DNA of 64,000 nucleotides from Ignavibacteria bacterium (GTDB lineage Bacteria; Bacteroidota; Ignavibacteria; Kapaibacteriales; UBA4661). The position numbers and the translations under genes were made by a program. Positions within the stretch are counted from its first letter, which is position 1; every line of letters begins with the position of its first letter. The stretch covers positions 1 through 64,000 of the forward strand of contig JACVZY010000010.1 in the NCBI GenBank assembly GCA_014654705.1. The letters are read 5' to 3'. Below, piece after piece: positions 1 through 8,174 of the stretch. Under the pieces are notes generated by a model, which saw nothing but the letters and a program-made list of their open reading frames with translations, was not told the DNA's origin and searched no databases.

Positions 1-45
1 GGCAGACTGGCTGCCGCTTTGATTGCTCTGATTTTTAACTTTTAA
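1..45 (+). CDS. Possible 3' end of a truncated plus-strand gene
   Basis: Frame 1 is open from the window edge to a TAA at 43-45 and would end in a hydrophobic tail (ALIALIFNF). The other two plus frames stop earlier. A strong bidirectional hairpin begins 12 bases later, as expected between two convergent genes. Only 14 codons are visible, so neither the product nor the reality of the gene can be established. Confidence 0.25.
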   Translation, partial: GRLAAALIALIFNF

Positions 46-56
46 TTGGCATTATA

Positions 57-105
57 AAGCAAAAGCCGCTTGAATACATTATTTCAAGCGGCTTTTGCTT
101 TTGCA
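57..105. terminator. Bidirectional terminator after ftsZ
   Basis: A perfect 18-bp inverted repeat (arms 57-74 and 83-100) with an 8-base loop has A/T-rich tails on both sides (GCTTTTGCTTTT on plus). It lies 33 bases past the ftsZ stop and probably ends the ftsQAZ transcript. It may also serve a plus-strand gene entering from the left edge. Confidence 0.85.
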
Positions 106-137
106 GTGAGCAATATTTCTCATCAACAACGTTACAA

Positions 138-1448
138 TTAGTCCATAATACGGCGCAAGAATGCGGGTTTATTGAGTGCTTCACCGTTTGCCTGTTCTTC
201 GTCGGGGTGCTCCGGGCTGTCGGCGAAACGGTTAATTTTCACACCATTGCCAAAGCCAGCTACATCGCGGCGTTTGTATGCCGGCTCATCGTATTTCTGT
301 AATTCTTGGATTCCGCTTGGGCTGCGCGATGGTATGGAGCGGTTGACGGGAATTGGTGGCGCTGCGGGTTGCACTTGCGGCTGTGGCACTGGTTCTTGGG
401 CAATAGGTGCGGGAGCTGCTTGCGGGGGTGGAGTGGAAGAAACCACCACACGGGCACGTTCTTGCATTCGCTCGGCTGCTGCCTGCATTTCGGAATGATT
501 GAAGCCCGTTGCAACGACCGTGACCATCAGTGTATCGCCCATGCCCTCGTCGAACACAACACCGTGAATGAGATTCACTTCGCTGCCGGTTGCTTCTTCA
601 ACGGCAGAAACGGCATCGCTCACCTCGAACATGGTAACGTCTTGCGTTGCAGTGATATTCACGAGCACACCCTGAGCACCTTTAATAGACAAACCATCCA
701 AAAGCGGCGAAGAGATAGCGTTTTGCGCAGCTTCGATAGCACGATGCTCACCTTTGGCATAGCCTGTGCCCATAAGTGCATCACCGGTAGCTTTCATCAC
801 TGTCCGCACGTCGGCGAAGTCAACATTGATGTAGCCTGCACCTGAGATAATATCAGAAATGCCGCGAGTGGCGTTATACAACACATCATCCACCCGCAGG
901 AATGCTTCTTTGACGGAGGTATGTTTGTCAATAATCGAAAGAAGGCGTTGGTTCGGAATCACGATCAGTGCATCCACGTTTTTGCGCAATTCCTCCACCC
1001 CCCGCTCTGCTACTTGTCCACGCTTGGCTGCCTCCCATTTGAAGGGTTTGGTCACAATACCCACCACAAGTGCGCCCATATCGTGAGCAATCTTAGCCAC
1101 GACCGGAGCTGCTCCCGTGCCGGTTCCGCCGCCCATACCGGCGGTAACAAAAACCATGTCCATCCCCGCTAGAACCTGCCGAACTTCTTCGGCACTTTCT
1201 TCGACGGCTTTATGCCCTACACCAGGATCTGCACCCGCTCCCAAGCCACGAGTAGAGGACTTTCCCAACTGAATTTTGTGGGGCGCTAGGTTATTCTGTA
1301 ATGCTTGAATATCGGTATTGGCGGCAATAAAATCAACTTTGGACAAGCCTTTGTTAATCATGCTATTGACCGCGTTACCGCCGCCGCCGCCGACCCCCAC
1401 AACGCAAATTCTTGCGCCCTGGACATTAGTAGATTCTATTTCAATCAC
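138..1448 (-). CDS. ftsZ: Cell division protein FtsZ
   Basis: Tubulin-like GTPase that polymerises at midcell into the Z ring and recruits the division machinery. The 436-residue product has the N-terminal nucleotide-binding glycines ([10 protein letters not shown], about 18-27), the tubulin signature GGGTGTG at 106-112 and the T7 synergy loop NVDFADVR at 208-215. After the core (to about residue 330) comes a proline/glutamine-rich linker, then a C-terminal peptide [11 protein letters not shown], the conserved tail that normally binds FtsA and other partners. The upstream neighbour on the same strand is ftsA, 77 bases away, so ftsQ-ftsA-ftsZ read as one unit ending at the hairpin at 57-105. 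The start ATG fits the family N-terminus and no better alternative is visible. Confidence 0.98.
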   Translation of the reverse strand: MIEIESTNVQGARICVVGVGGGGGNAVNSMINKGLSKVDFIAANTDIQALQNNLAPHKIQLGKSSTRGLGAGADPGVGHKAVEESAEEVRQVLAGMDMVFVTAGMGGGTGTGAAPVVAKIAHDMGALVVGIVTKPFKWEAAKRGQVAERGVEELRKNVDALIVIPNQRLLSIIDKHTSVKEAFLRVDDVLYNATRGISDIISGAGYINVDFADVRTVMKATGDALMGTGYAKGEHRAIEAAQNAISSPLLDGLSIKGAQGVLVNITATQDVTMFEVSDAVSAVEEATGSEVNLIHGVVFDEGMGDTLMVTVVATGFNHSEMQAAAERMQERARVVVSSTPPPQAAPAPIAQEPVPQPQVQPAAPPIPVNRSIPSRSPSGIQELQKYDEPAYKRRDVAGFGNGVKINRFADSPEHPDEEQANGEALNKPAFLRRIMD

Positions 1449-1525
1449 GGCTGTTTCCTTGAAACTGTTGATTATTAGTGTGTTGTTATGCTTGTTGTGC
1501 TTGCTTGCGAATGTGTTGTTGTCTG

Positions 1526-2932
1526 TTATAGCTCTTGAAAGAACGATTTCATACGGTCAAAGACGGTAATGCGTTCATAATTGCCGTTTATTCCGGTTTC
1601 ATTGAGCATGGGTTCTTGGTCAAACGTGTCGTCTGGAAGGTTTGCTTCGTCGATACGCTGCTGGTCTTCAGTGGTGTCATTACTTTGCACAAAATCATGG
1701 AGAGTGAGATATTGCTCATGGCGTACACCATAACGGATAAGACCGATCCCGGTAGCAAATTGAGGATTCTCAATTTCCGGTGCCAAGCCCGCACGGCCGC
1801 AGCCAACTGGTATGCCGATTTTGACAGGAAGTCCAAAAATAGATGCAGCTAAGTCTTCGGTGCCGCGTAAGAGCGAACCACCGCCGGTCAGAACCACACC
1901 CGCCGATAAATGCTCCATATAACCGGAGCGACGAATCTCAGCAAAAGCAAATTCGAGAAGCTCTTCCATACGAGGCTGTATGATTTGGCAGAGCATACTT
2001 TTGGTGAACTCCATCGGCTTGCGTCCGCCAACGCCCGGAATCATAAAAATATCATCATGGGAAAGTTCTGCCGCAAAGGTGTGCCCGTACTCGCGCTTGA
2101 CTCGCTCTGCTTCTTTCGCCAGAATACCAAGCCCTTTGCGAATATCATCTGTTACCTGCCGTCCGGCAATCCCGAAAACGGCTGTGTGGCGAATGATTCC
2201 TTCTTCAAAAATTGCAATATCAGTCGTACCGCCACCAATATCAATGAGCGCTACACCGATTTCTTTTTCTTCGTCGTCGAGAACGGAGTAACTGCTGGCA
2301 ATCGGCTCCAGCACAAGGTCGCGAACACGCAGCCCTACACGCTCGACGCATCGGTAAATGTTCTGCGCTGCCGTTACGAGTCCCGTTACAACGTGGACAC
2401 GAGCTTCCATACGGATACCACTCATTCCGACCGGCTCTTTGATGCCGTCTTGTCCGTCAATAATGTAATCTTGCGGGATAATGTGCAAAATACGACGGTC
2501 AGCAGGAAGAGCGATATTACGAGTTTCCTCAAGGAGGCGGTTCACATCGTGGCGGCTGATTTCACGATTGGGGTTGGAAATGGAAATGATACCGGTGGTC
2601 TGGAAGGATTGAATATGATCCCCCGCAATCCCCACAATAACTTCTTCTATCGCCACGCCTGATTGCTGCTGCGCCTTATCAATGGCTTCTCGAATGGAAT
2701 TAACTGTTTTTTCAATGTTGACAACTACCCCACGATTTAAGCCCTCGCTCGGCGCTCTGCCAATGCCAATAACGGTCATTGTGCCGTCAGCGTGCACCTC
2801 TGCCACAATAGCACAAATCTTCGTTGTGCCGATATCCAAGCCCACCACAAAGTTTCGTAATGCTGCTTCTCCGGAAGCTGCCGCGATGCCCTGCGTATCG
2901 GAAGGATCAACAATTTTTCGCATTCTGCTCAT
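1526..2932 (-). CDS. ftsA: Cell division protein FtsA
   Basis: Actin-like ATPase that tethers FtsZ filaments to the inner membrane and signals to late division proteins. The 468-residue product has the phosphate-1 motif GLDIGTTK (about 31-38), the phosphate-2 motif DIGGGTTD and a late GGGSLLRG adenosine-binding motif. It ends in an amphipathic helix (TVFDRMKSFFQEL), the expected membrane-targeting sequence. It is somewhat longer than the usual 410-420 residues because of about 20 extra N-terminal residues and an acidic linker before the terminal helix. It sits between ftsQ and ftsZ. Met4 is an alternative start only 9 bases in. Confidence 0.97.
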   Translation of the reverse strand: MSRMRKIVDPSDTQGIAAASGEAALRNFVVGLDIGTTKICAIVAEVHADGTMTVIGIGRAPSEGLNRGVVVNIEKTVNSIREAIDKAQQQSGVAIEEVIVGIAGDHIQSFQTTGIISISNPNREISRHDVNRLLEETRNIALPADRRILHIIPQDYIIDGQDGIKEPVGMSGIRMEARVHVVTGLVTAAQNIYRCVERVGLRVRDLVLEPIASSYSVLDDEEKEIGVALIDIGGGTTDIAIFEEGIIRHTAVFGIAGRQVTDDIRKGLGILAKEAERVKREYGHTFAAELSHDDIFMIPGVGGRKPMEFTKSMLCQIIQPRMEELLEFAFAEIRRSGYMEHLSAGVVLTGGGSLLRGTEDLAASIFGLPVKIGIPVGCGRAGLAPEIENPQFATGIGLIRYGVRHEQYLTLHDFVQSNDTTEDQQRIDEANLPDDTFDQEPMLNETGINGNYERITVFDRMKSFFQEL

Positions 2933-3013
2933 ACTGCTTCGTTGGTGTAGTGCGGAAATTTGATTTGGAAATGGCTTGGAATGTTTATGTCTTGACAGCT
3001 CGTCAAAAGTGCA

Positions 3014-3757
3014 TCAATTTCCAGACGGATGAAGGACAACTTGATTTTGCCAGCGAACATCCAAATATGCTGTTTGTTTGAACTTCGCGTGTGTTTGTTC
3101 GGTGTGATGCAGAAAAGCCGATATTCGTGCAATTTTTTGTTCTTTCTCATCGCTATTGCCGAATCGAATCGGTGCTGGGCTTTCCGTGAAGTGCAAAGTC
3201 ATCTCACCGTTTGGAACAATATCAATTTCCGATAATCCGCGATAGAGCTGCGCATCTTGCTGTTGCAGCGCCGTCATGGTGGCAAGAACTGACGCAAGCC
3301 TTACAGAATCAAGGCTGCCACGCCCAAGCCCAGACAGTATTGGTAAGTCCAGCACTACTTCTGTGAGGCGGTATGGAAGCAATCGTCCTTCAGCATCAAT
3401 ATAGAACTGTTTACCTTTACTGACCACAAGCGCTATCGGCTTACGCTCTTCAATCGTTACGGTCAGTGCATCGCTTGCGCCTAAAAACACGGATACGCTT
3501 TTGACGAAAGGGTGCTTCAGGATACGAAGTTCAATCTCAGCCGTATTTACGTCTCGCACAGCACGTGAACTGGGTAGCTTTACGAGGTCGAGAATTTCTT
3601 GCTGTCGTAGAAGGTTTGTTCCCACCACGCTCACACGGCTGATATTACGGCTGTGCTGCCAGCGAAGGGCGAGCACCCAAATGACAACCGCAAATACTAC
3701 AAACAGTAGTACAAAACGAAGCGAACCTGCTTTTTTGAAAACAGCAACAAAATCCAT
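3014..3757 (-). CDS. ftsQ: Cell division protein FtsQ/DivIB-like
   Basis: Bitopic inner-membrane protein of the divisome that links the Z ring to septal wall synthesis from the periplasmic side. A short cytoplasmic N-terminus is followed by one membrane span (FVLLFVVFAVVIWVL). Then comes a POTRA domain (VSVVGTNLL... to VTIEERKPIALV) and a beta domain containing the family-typical YIDAEGRLLPY stretch. I chose the ATG at 3757 (MDFVAVF) because AAGG lies about 8 bases before it. The frame extends to another ATG at 3802, which has no visible ribosome site. FtsQ sequences diverge strongly, so the call rests on POTRA, topology and position ahead of ftsA. No murC, murG or ddl lies upstream, unlike a classic dcw cluster. 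Confidence 0.9.
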   Translation of the reverse strand: MDFVAVFKKAGSLRFVLLFVVFAVVIWVLALRWQHSRNISRVSVVGTNLLRQQEILDLVKLPSSRAVRDVNTAEIELRILKHPFVKSVSVFLGASDALTVTIEERKPIALVVSKGKQFYIDAEGRLLPYRLTEVVLDLPILSGLGRGSLDSVRLASVLATMTALQQQDAQLYRGLSEIDIVPNGEMTLHFTESPAPIRFGNSDEKEQKIARISAFLHHTEQTHAKFKQTAYLDVRWQNQVVLHPSGN

Positions 3758-3802
3758 AACCGCAACCTTGTCTAATACGGGATGTATTAAAGGACGCAGC
3801 AT

Positions 3803-4387
3803 GCAATATCGAACAACTAAATTCTAGGGGATTGTGCGAAATAAAGGGCTATACAGACACAAGGTAAAAATCTTCACATACATCGAAGAGGGGTCAACTT
3901 TTTGTACGTTGCTGACGTATGATTCGATTGTGTCTATCACCAAAGGTTCATGCACAAAAACTTTTCGATAGAATTATTCAGAATGTCCATATTCTGAAAA
4001 AAAACATCGAATACCGAGTTTGGCATTTATTTTGATAATTCTAAAAGAGTAGCATTTGGGCAATACCATTCTTTTGCCACAAGACAACAAAAGTATATTA
4101 AAGAATACGTAAAGCATTCTCAAATATAGCGTGTGATCGTGTGATATAGCGAGGAATTTCGCCGAGAAATGCAATTCTGCTGCGTATGCTGCGACCGCAA
4201 CAGGAAAGGCTATTTATCTAAGCTAGCCGCAAGCTACAAGTCTTTGCGCTATTTTTCAAACTTTTTTTCGCTTTAACGTTTTTTTTCTTGCTCGTACTTC
4301 GTGCAATACTCTTTTTGATTCATCCATGACGATTTTGAGGAATAGATTTGTTATTGCTCTATCACCTAAAAAGTATAAGGTATTCAG
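3803..4387. other. Intergenic region between divergent ftsQ and xer
   Basis: About 585 A/T-rich bases separate the division operon (minus) from the recombinase gene (plus), so both promoters should lie here. A 66-codon minus-strand frame at 3974-4174 has neither family resemblance nor a ribosome site, and I do not call it. I see no RNA gene, terminator or strong repeat. Confidence 0.5.
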
Positions 4388-5284
4388 ATGGAATTTCGCG
4401 CCGTTCAACATCAGTTTTTGCTTTATTGTGAAACCGAGCGAGCATATTCTCCGCTCACCGTCGAAACATATTCTTTTGCCTTAGACCGCTTTTGCGCCTA
4501 TCTGCACGAGTTCTGTGGCGAAATCCCTTCCGTGGAGGCTATTCGCTCATCGGATATTCGTTCCTTTCCGGGTTGGCTTCACGACAAAGGGCATAAGAAC
4601 AATACTATTCGCAAATATCTTGCCGCGATGAAATCTCTTTTCAAATTTGCGCTTAAGCGCGGATTTATTCCCAGCAATCCTGCTTCTGCCATTCCTGCAC
4701 CCAAGCGCGAGAAAAAACTGCCGAATTATTTACAGCAAGATGAAGTTGCCTTGACGATGCAACAATTCGACTGCTCAACACCCAAAGGTATCCGTGACAA
4801 AGCAATTACCGAGCTTCTATACAGTTCTGGTTTACGAGTCAGCGAACTCACATCGCTTACAATAAATGCTTTTGATGAATATAACCGCACTGTGCGTGTT
4901 CTGGGCAAAGGAAAGAAAGAGCGGATTGTTCCTGTGGGCAGTGTTGCTATTACGGCAATACAATCGTGGCTATCGGTACGACCGCAATTTGTATCGCCCG
5001 AAAGTGGTTCTGCGATATTCCTCTCAGCAAAGGGATTTCCAATGACAGCGTCACAGGTCTATAGTCTTGTTAAAAATGCTATGCAAACCACCACCGAAGC
5101 CCGACAGAAAAGCCCCCACGTACTACGCCATAGTTTTGCAACGCATTTACTAGACAACGGCGCGGATATTTATGCTGTCAGCCAGATGCTGGGTCACGCA
5201 TCGCTTTCCACCACACAAGTCTATACTCATGTCTCTATTGAGCGATTGAAGGACTCCTACAAACAAGCGCACCCGCGTTCCTAA
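4388..5284 (+). CDS. xerD: Tyrosine recombinase XerC/XerD-like
   Basis: Site-specific recombinase that resolves chromosome dimers at dif sites and is coupled to division through FtsK. The 298-residue length is typical. The N-terminal SAM-like core-binding domain covers about 1-105 and the catalytic domain 115-298. The catalytic set is complete: Arg150 (SGLRVSEL), Lys174 (LGKGKKER), His244 and Arg247 (HVLRHSF), His270 (MLGHASLSTT) and nucleophile Tyr279 (YTHVS). Nothing mobile flanks it, and it is not paired with a second recombinase as integrases often are, so a housekeeping Xer role is likeliest. XerC and XerD cannot be told apart from this sequence alone. It stands opposite the ftsQAZ operon. 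Confidence 0.9.
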   Translation: MEFRAVQHQFLLYCETERAYSPLTVETYSFALDRFCAYLHEFCGEIPSVEAIRSSDIRSFPGWLHDKGHKNNTIRKYLAAMKSLFKFALKRGFIPSNPASAIPAPKREKKLPNYLQQDEVALTMQQFDCSTPKGIRDKAITELLYSSGLRVSELTSLTINAFDEYNRTVRVLGKGKKERIVPVGSVAITAIQSWLSVRPQFVSPESGSAIFLSAKGFPMTASQVYSLVKNAMQTTTEARQKSPHVLRHSFATHLLDNGADIYAVSQMLGHASLSTTQVYTHVSIERLKDSYKQAHPRS

Positions 5285-5558
5285 GAAAGCATCCACCGCA
5301 AAGAAAATTCCTCCAGCCAAAAATTGCTTTCAAAGAATGTTGACAAAGAACGGGAAGTGTTCTATATTTACGCCGAAGAAGTTTGATACCAGAATGGCGC
5401 AGATATTGAAGACTATTACTTGTAGTCATAGTCAAAGAATGTGCCAGTCAGTTTTCACATAATACATTTATCTGGCAAACAAGATTATATCAGCCTTGGC
5501 AGCACACCATCCATATCGAACCATCGCTGCTCCACATAGTAACAAGGTGTCTCAATAC

Positions 5559-7964
5559 ATGAATAATGTTTCATTTCTTGACAGTCTTGCGAATGTCTCG
5601 TTGCGCAGGGAACAGACACCAACGGTACTGCGGCTCGCGTATTGGAGAGTTCTTTTGTGCATTGTGGCTTTATTTGCCGTACTCCATCCTTGTCCAAGTG
5701 CAGCTTCCTATAACGTGCTGTCCGAACGTATCGTGCTTGACGAAGGGCTGTGGACGTTTGACAGTCCGCCACTGAAGCTCCTTTTTGAGCGCTACAAATT
5801 TACACCCACTAAAGAATGGCTTGATACGCTGCGATTGGCATCGGTGCGCTTCACCACAGGCGGTGGATCGGGAGCGTTTGTGAGCGGTCGCGGCTTGGTG
5901 ATAACGAACCACCATGTTATTTTGGAGCAGTTAGAGCAGCTTTCCACGAAAGAGCGCGATATTATCGCAGATGGCTATACCGCAAAAACACAGGCACAAG
6001 AGCTAAAATGCCCTGAAATGGAATTGGATGTGCTCGTCGAAATGGAAAATATTACCGCGCGGATGCTGCGTTTGGTGAAAAAAGGCATCACCGATGAGGA
6101 ACTCTTTGCAGCGCGGCAGGCAGAAATACGTCGCATAGAAACAGAGAATACGTCATACCGCGCCAATACTCGTGCAGAGGTCGTAACGCTCTACTCCGGT
6201 GGCGAATACTGGCTTTACCACTACAAACGATATACAGACGTGCGTCTGGTGGTAGCGCCGGAGTTGCAAGCTGCTAATTTTGGTGGTGATTATGACAATT
6301 TCACCTACCCGCGTTACGCGCTTGACTTCGCGCTGGTACGTGTGTATGAGCATGGGAAGCCGATTCAAAGTCCCTACAATCTAAAATGGAAGACCAAAGG
6401 CTCCGTGTCACGTGAACCCGTCTTTGTTGCGGGCTTTCCAGGTTCCACAAATCGCCTCAATACATATTCTCAGTTTGTCTTTAACCGCGATATTTTTTAT
6501 CCTTTTATGCTGCGGCGCATCAATTCTATGTTGATGACGGCACGGCGCTATTCCGAGCGTGGTCCAGAGCAATCACGGCGGGCTTTGGATGATATTTTGA
6601 ACGATGAAAATGCAAAAAAATCGCTCATTGGCGAATACAAGGGCTTAATGGATAAAACGATTGAAACGAAGTGCCGCCAAAGTGAGAATGAATTACGCCA
6701 AAGAATCGCCTCCGACCCTGAACTAGCAGGCTTGCACGGCAATGCGTGGGAGACAATAGACCGCGTAGTACAAAAACAAGCCGTTATTTTCAAAGAATAT
6801 ACAGCCACATTCTCGACGCCACTTGCCGATATTGCTTTTAGTATTATTCGCTATGCACTGGAGAAAGAAAGTATCAGTCCGACGAGCGCTGGCACCGATA
6901 AATCGGCGGATAAAAAAACTCCTGAAAAACCACTCGCTGCGGATAAAACCGTTAAAAAAGAGCTATTAGAAGAACTGCGTGCACAAAGCCTTAGCCCCAC
7001 AGCAATTGCATTGGATTACGAAGAAGTACGCCTTGCGGGGGAATTAGAATTTTTACTTTCAGAACTCAGCGCCGGCGACCCTTTTGTGCGTAGTATGCTT
7101 GGCGAGGGCAGTATTTTACGCGCTCCCGCAGACGTAGCTCGTGATGCCATTCGGGGAACACATCTGACGGATATTGCTTTTCGTAAAACGCTTCTGGACG
7201 GTGGACGCAAAGCCATTGAGCGCTCCACCGACCCGATGATTGTTTTTATGCGCAAACTTGTTCCACTCTGGCTGGAACGTGAAGAGTATCATCGCAACAA
7301 TATTCAAGCTCCGCTTGCTGTGGCATTAGAGAAAATAGCCCTTGCGCGGTTTGCCGTTTATGGCAAGAGTGCCTATCCCGATGCCAATTTTTCCTTGCGT
7401 CTGAGTGTAGGCACGGTGCAAGGATACAGCATGAATGGTACACTGGCGCCATCACAAACTACGCTCTACGGTTTGTTCGACCGCGCGCTAAGTTTTGCTA
7501 CCAGCGATGTCGCCTCGGATTTCATACTGCCCGCCCGTTTAGCGGCGAACAGAGAAGCACCCCAGCGTGACAGAATACCACTGGCAACACCCGTTAATTT
7601 CGTAACGACCTGTGATATTGTCGGTGGTAATTCCGGTTCGCCGCTTATCAATAGAAATCTTGAATTTGTGGGCTTGGTGTTCGATGGGAATATTGAGAGC
7701 CTGTCCGGGCGTTTTGTCTATAATGAAGAAGCCGGGCGAACGCTCTGTGTTCATCCTACGTTTATCATCGAAGCACTACGCAAATTGTACAATGCCGGCA
7801 ATACGGCTGACGAACTCGAAGGTATCAAGTCAATTCCGCTTGCCCCAGAAACAAAACCTTCTGACTCCAAGCCATCCGAAAAAAATCTTGACAAAGTACC
7901 CGAAAAAAGATCGGGTACAGTCGATGAAGCAAAGCCACCACGCAATATGGTACGTGCCCCCTGA
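5559..7964 (+). CDS. S46-family dipeptidyl-peptidase (DPP7-like)
   Basis: Secreted or periplasmic serine exopeptidase that removes N-terminal dipeptides from peptides, a nutrient-scavenging activity typical of Bacteroidota. From the ATG at 5559 (AAGGTG about 10 bases upstream) the protein is 801 residues with an N-terminal hydrophobic export segment at about 29-50. The S46 hallmarks are the catalytic His in VITNHHV (115-120), the Asp region FGGDYDNFTYPR (241-252) and the nucleophile Ser692 in GGNSGSP. Eighteen residues after the Ser lies Gly710 (VFDGN). In characterised DPP7/DPP11 enzymes this position sets P1 preference: Gly in DPP7 for hydrophobic residues, Arg in DPP11 for acidic ones. The charged region at 438-475 and the Lys/Pro-rich tail are extra. 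A TTG at 5496 is an unlikely alternative start. Confidence 0.92.
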   Translation: MNNVSFLDSLANVSLRREQTPTVLRLAYWRVLLCIVALFAVLHPCPSAASYNVLSERIVLDEGLWTFDSPPLKLLFERYKFTPTKEWLDTLRLASVRFTTGGGSGAFVSGRGLVITNHHVILEQLEQLSTKERDIIADGYTAKTQAQELKCPEMELDVLVEMENITARMLRLVKKGITDEELFAARQAEIRRIETENTSYRANTRAEVVTLYSGGEYWLYHYKRYTDVRLVVAPELQAANFGGDYDNFTYPRYALDFALVRVYEHGKPIQSPYNLKWKTKGSVSREPVFVAGFPGSTNRLNTYSQFVFNRDIFYPFMLRRINSMLMTARRYSERGPEQSRRALDDILNDENAKKSLIGEYKGLMDKTIETKCRQSENELRQRIASDPELAGLHGNAWETIDRVVQKQAVIFKEYTATFSTPLADIAFSIIRYALEKESISPTSAGTDKSADKKTPEKPLAADKTVKKELLEELRAQSLSPTAIALDYEEVRLAGELEFLLSELSAGDPFVRSMLGEGSILRAPADVARDAIRGTHLTDIAFRKTLLDGGRKAIERSTDPMIVFMRKLVPLWLEREEYHRNNIQAPLAVALEKIALARFAVYGKSAYPDANFSLRLSVGTVQGYSMNGTLAPSQTTLYGLFDRALSFATSDVASDFILPARLAANREAPQRDRIPLATPVNFVTTCDIVGGNSGSPLINRNLEFVGLVFDGNIESLSGRFVYNEEAGRTLCVHPTFIIEALRKLYNAGNTADELEGIKSIPLAPETKPSDSKPSEKNLDKVPEKRSGTVDEAKPPRNMVRAP

Positions 7965-8174
7965 CAGGGATAATTTCCCTCTTTTTTCGACAATTTCTTA
8001 TGCGGATTTCCAAGCCAATTATTGAGTGCAGACCCCACACACACTATCTCCGCACCAACAAGAAATTTCAAGCAAGGAATTTCATAAGTTTGGCATGGAA
8101 AATGTAGGTTTTACTATGATTTCTCTGTATATTTCCAAGCGCTGGTTACACGCAAGCCTCGGCGCATAGCAAAT

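Noticed and set aside
1910-2662. A 250-codon plus-strand frame opposite ftsA, and similar long antisense frames (e.g. 34033-34914 opposite secD, 20684-21406 opposite secA)
   Set aside because: They lie wholly inside well-conserved genes on the other strand, lack family patterns and ribosome sites, and are explained by codon bias.
3974-4174. 66-codon minus-strand frame before ftsQ
   Set aside because: No family match or ribosome site, and A/T-rich composition expected of a promoter region.
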